DNA from: Candidatus Moranbacteria bacterium GW2011_GWE1_49_15
GTDB lineage: Bacteria; Patescibacteriota; Minisyncoccia; Moranbacterales; GWC2-37-73
Reading direction: 5' to 3'
NCBI GenBank assembly: GCA_001003855.1
Contig: LCPX01000038.1
Span: 1-7,931 of the forward strand
DNA: 7,931 nt
The notes below the pieces were generated by a model. It had not been told where the DNA came from and made no database searches. It saw nothing but the letters and a program-made list of their open reading frames with translations. The position numbers were made by a program, and so were the translations under genes. Positions 5,983 to 7,931 of the stretch are shown one piece after another. How positions within the stretch are numbered: position 1 is the stretch's first letter; each line of letters starts with the position of its first letter.

Positions 5983-7206
5983 ATGAAACTGCTATTGATA
6001 AAAGCTGGCAAAGCATTGAGTACTATCAAAAGAGAAGGTGTTTTTCAAGGAGGAAGGAGGGTTGCTACCGCTTTTTTTGCATTATTTCGCTTCGTAGGCA
6101 AGGGAGATGTGCTTTTTATTACGGGTGGCGTCGGGGACAGCGCCCGGTACCGCTGCGACCATGTGGCCGAGGAGCTGGAACTGCAAGGATTCAAATGCGC
6201 GGTGACGGTACAAGACAATCCATTGTTGCCAAATTATGCCGGTAAATTCAAAGTGTTCGTTTTCCATCGGGTGCTTTTCACCCCTGCGGTCCAAAAGCTG
6301 ATTGAAAATATAAAAAAGCAAGGGAAGGAAATCATTTTTGAGACGGACGATTTGGTTTATGATCCGCAATATCTCAAGCACATGGATTATTTCCATAAAA
6401 TGAATTCTCTCGAAAAAAAGCTATATGAAAACGGGGTAGGGGGAGAAATCCTTTCCGATCCTTATGTGAAAGTCTGCACGACGACTACTTCGTTCTTGGC
6501 GGACAAGTTAAAAGAAAAAGGAAAGAAGGTTTTCATCGTGCCGAACAAGCTGTCAAAAAAAGACACTATAATCGCGGATAAAATTATCAGATATCAATTA
6601 TCAGTTATCAAAAAAAATACATTATCCAATCTCAATAATCAATCATCGATTATTGATAATGAAAAAATTCGTATCGGTTATTTTTCCGGAACGATAAGCC
6701 ATAACAAGGATTTCGCGACGGTCACTGACGCGCTCATGGAAATCATGAAGAAGCATCAGAACGTCGAATTGCTTTTGGTAGGACCCCTGGATATTGAAAG
6801 CAAACTTAACGAGTTTAGAGACAGAATTAAACAATTCCCATATGTCACTAGAGAAAAACATTTCGGAAATATCGCATCGGTGGATATAAACATCGTTCCC
6901 TTGGAGCTGGGAAACCCTTTTTGTGAAGCCAAGTCCGAACTTAAGTTTTTCGAAGCGGGAATCGTCGGTGTGCCGACGGTTGCCGTGGCTAACCGCACTT
7001 TTTCGGAAGCCATTGAAGAAGGAGTAGATGGGTTTTTGGCGAAAGACACTCAGCAATGGATTGAAAAACTGGAGTTGCTAATTCTGGATGCGAATTTGAG
7101 AAAAGAAATGGGGAAAAAAGCGAGGGGGAAAGCATCATCTAAATATTGTACAAAAGCCGCTGATAACAAGCCATACTACGATTATCTCAGAAGCAAAGTT
7201 GGCTGA
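5983..7206 (+). CDS. GT-B glycosyltransferase, paralogue B, with in-frame AT-rich insertion
   Basis: This 407-aa protein is a close paralogue of the one at 1892-3079. The alignment has no gaps over residues 1-194 (about 62% identical by hand count) and about 66% identity over some 150 residues from RIGYFSG onward. It keeps GDVLFITGGVGDSA (41-54), IIFETDDLVYD (117-127) and the family motif NPFCEAKSELKFFEAG, which is a better match to related enzymes than paralogue A's DAFCEAKSE. It differs mainly at the hinge between the two domains. Residues 201-226 are coded by an AT-rich heptamer-repeat element (6583-6660), making the linker 13 residues longer than in paralogue A. The insertion avoids both catalytic domains, so the enzyme may still work. 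The start has no SD, only a T-rich leader (ATTTTTATG). The shared C-terminal LRSK-x-G shows TGA 7204-7206 is the natural end. Confidence 0.87.
   Translation: MKLLLIKAGKALSTIKREGVFQGGRRVATAFFALFRFVGKGDVLFITGGVGDSARYRCDHVAEELELQGFKCAVTVQDNPLLPNYAGKFKVFVFHRVLFTPAVQKLIENIKKQGKEIIFETDDLVYDPQYLKHMDYFHKMNSLEKKLYENGVGGEILSDPYVKVCTTTTSFLADKLKEKGKKVFIVPNKLSKKDTIIADKIIRYQLSVIKKNTLSNLNNQSSIIDNEKIRIGYFSGTISHNKDFATVTDALMEIMKKHQNVELLLVGPLDIESKLNEFRDRIKQFPYVTREKHFGNIASVDINIVPLELGNPFCEAKSELKFFEAGIVGVPTVAVANRTFSEAIEEGVDGFLAKDTQQWIEKLELLILDANLRKEMGKKARGKASSKYCTKAADNKPYYDYLRSKVG
6583..6660 (+). repeat. In-frame heptamer-repeat element inside a glycosyltransferase gene
   Basis: Four tandem heptamers run from 6583 to 6610 (ATTATCA, GATATCA, ATTATCA, GTTATCA). 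The element ends with TGATAAT (6654-6660), the inverse of the first heptamer. Near its end a hairpin pairs TCAATAATC (6632-6640) with GATTATTGA (6648-6656). The length is 78 nt, exactly 26 codons, with no stop in the gene's frame. It begins on a codon boundary (residue 201). Paralogue A has unrelated, GC-richer sequence coding about 13 fewer residues in this linker. The left edge is set by the repeats; the right edge is less certain. Confidence 0.65.
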
Positions 7207-7364
7207 TTATCAAGTATTAATTATCGATTATCAAAAGATCTTGAATATGCAGATAATAAAAAAGCAAGAGAAATATTTTTAAAATATGAAGATTTAATGA
7301 AGCAGATAAACTCAGTTATAAATTCTATAAGTAAAAGGATAATTAATAATAAATAATTGATAAT
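7206..7364. repeat. Second heptamer element between glycosyltransferase and epimerase
   Basis: Four heptamers run from 7206 to 7233 (ATTATCA, AGTATTA, ATTATCG, ATTATCA), starting on the last base of the stop codon of the preceding gene. The word ATTATCAA at 7206-7213 recurs inverted as TTGATAAT at 7357-7364. Between them lies an AT-rich stretch with a start-less open frame. This has the same head (four heptamers) and tail (inverted TGATAAT) as the element at 6583-6660, which suggests two members of one family. Confidence 0.55.
7237..7356 (+). pseudogene. Possible remnant of a small helical protein gene
   Basis: A frame open from just after TGA 7206 to TAA 7354-7356 codes, from 7237, a 39-residue charged amphipathic helix pattern (starts DLEYADNKKAREIF, ends near SISKRIINNK). 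It lacks a sensible start: the first in-frame ATG is at 7297, near its end. The pattern resembles the last helix of the small four-helix-bundle (S23 / 23S rRNA intervening sequence) proteins common in Patescibacteria, but the match is by impression only. Helical AT-rich sequence could also arise by chance. It lies inside the heptamer-bounded element, so it may be cargo left after a deletion. Confidence 0.3.
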
Positions 7365-7374
7365 ATAAAATTTT

Positions 7375-7931
7375 ATGAAAATTTTAGTCACAGGCGGAGC
7401 GGGATTCATAGGGTCGTGTACCGCCAAGGCCTTGATGGACAGAGGGGACGAAGTCGTGATAGTGGACAATTTCAACGATTATTATGATCCCCAGCTCAAA
7501 AGGGACCGCGTCGCGAACGTTCTTGGAGGATATGATTTTAAATTGTATGAAGCCGACATCCGCGACAAGGAAAAAATGGAGGAAATTTTCAAAAATGAAG
7601 GGATAGAAAAAGTTGTCCATTTGGCGGCGATGGCCGGAGTTAGGTATTCCTTGGAGAACCCATTGCTCTACACCGACGTGAATGTTATGGGCACGGCTAA
7701 TCTTTTGGAAATAAGTCGGCTGCATAAAATTAAAAATTTCGTGTACGCGTCGTCATCATCGGTTTATGGAGTGAATGAAAAAGTGCCTTTTTCCGAGACG
7801 GACAACGTGGACAACCCGATTTCTCCTTATGCGGCGACCAAGAAGGCGAATGAACTCCAAGCGCATGTTTACAGCTATACCCATGGAATGAACACCACGG
7901 GACTCAGGTTTTTCACTGTCTACGGGCCATG
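7375..7931 (+). CDS. UDP-glucuronate 4-epimerase-like NAD-dependent SDR enzyme (3' end missing)
   Basis: The first 185 residues of an extended SDR epimerase are present; the family is about 320-340 aa long, and the gene runs off the window. It shows the NAD-binding GGAGFIG (7-13), Asp31 at the end of the second strand (VIVDNFN), the NDYYDPQLKRDRV segment (34-46) typical of the CapI/GAE group, DIRD (61-64), LAAMAGVRYSLENP, the catalytic region SSSSVYG (126-132) and YAATK (152-156), and LRFFTVYGP at the cut. This group turns UDP-glucuronate into UDP-galacturonate in the cytoplasm, and that would feed the neighbouring glycosyltransferases. A UDP-glucose 4-epimerase-like role is less likely given the NDYYDP and GVRYS motifs. 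The ATG at 7375 has no SD. TATAAA at 7364-7369 could serve a nearly leaderless transcript, but the region is so AT-rich that this is weak. Confidence 0.88.
   Translation, partial: MKILVTGGAGFIGSCTAKALMDRGDEVVIVDNFNDYYDPQLKRDRVANVLGGYDFKLYEADIRDKEKMEEIFKNEGIEKVVHLAAMAGVRYSLENPLLYTDVNVMGTANLLEISRLHKIKNFVYASSSSVYGVNEKVPFSETDNVDNPISPYAATKKANELQAHVYSYTHGMNTTGLRFFTVYGP

Noticed and set aside
7204..7356. Readthrough or UGA recoding extending the second paralogous glycosyltransferase by 49 codons
   Set aside because: The frame after TGA 7204-7206 is indeed open, but the paralogue ends at the same place (LRSK, then one or two residues and Gly). Three other genes also end properly at TGA.
6583..7364. 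Heptamer arrays as a CRISPR array
   Set aside because: The units are 7 nt, directly abutting and imperfect. There are no spacers and no cas genes.

Overview
The window looks like a piece of a small bacterial genome of the candidate phyla radiation (Patescibacteria, Parcubacteria-like). This rests on gene content and style, not on a marker gene: a lone divergent PurM-like protein without other purine genes, followed by a compact run of surface-glycan genes with short gaps, AT-rich spacers and many starts without a Shine-Dalgarno (SD) sequence. TGA ends four genes, each where its family or paralogue should end, so the standard bacterial code applies, not the UGA=Gly code of Gracilibacteria/SR1.

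Region 1 (1-1560) is GC-richer. It holds a small unknown gene (75-338) and a divergent AIR-synthase/PurM-family protein (387-1499). Both have strong SD sequences, they are 48 nt apart, and an intrinsic terminator (1530-1559) closes the unit.

Region 2 (1560-1880) has no convincing gene. It carries a perfect 28-bp palindrome (1627-1654), a GC-rich block resembling a dispersed intergenic repeat, and a putative promoter beside an SD and a two-codon ORF.

Region 3 (1892-7931 and beyond) is a cell-surface polysaccharide or glycoprotein-glycan cluster. In order it has a GT-B glycosyltransferase, a multi-span GT-C (GT39/ArnT-like) transferase, a GT4-type transferase, a close paralogue of the first glycosyltransferase, and the N-terminal part of a UDP-glucuronate 4-epimerase-like SDR enzyme cut by the window end. 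The likely logic is that the epimerase supplies a nucleotide sugar (for example UDP-galacturonate), the cytoplasmic GT-B enzymes build a lipid-linked chain, and the membrane GT-C enzyme uses a polyprenyl-phosphate sugar on the outer face. A good promoter (3095-3123) precedes the GT-C gene.

The most unusual signal is a pair of short AT-rich elements. Each begins with four tandem heptamers (consensus ATTATCA) and ends with the inverted word TGATAAT. One lies in frame inside the second paralogous glycosyltransferase (6583-6660, exactly 26 codons, absent from its paralogue). The other starts on the last base of that gene's stop codon (7206) and brackets a start-less helical reading frame. They resemble in-frame palindromic elements of the Rickettsia RPE kind, but I cannot assign them to a known family.
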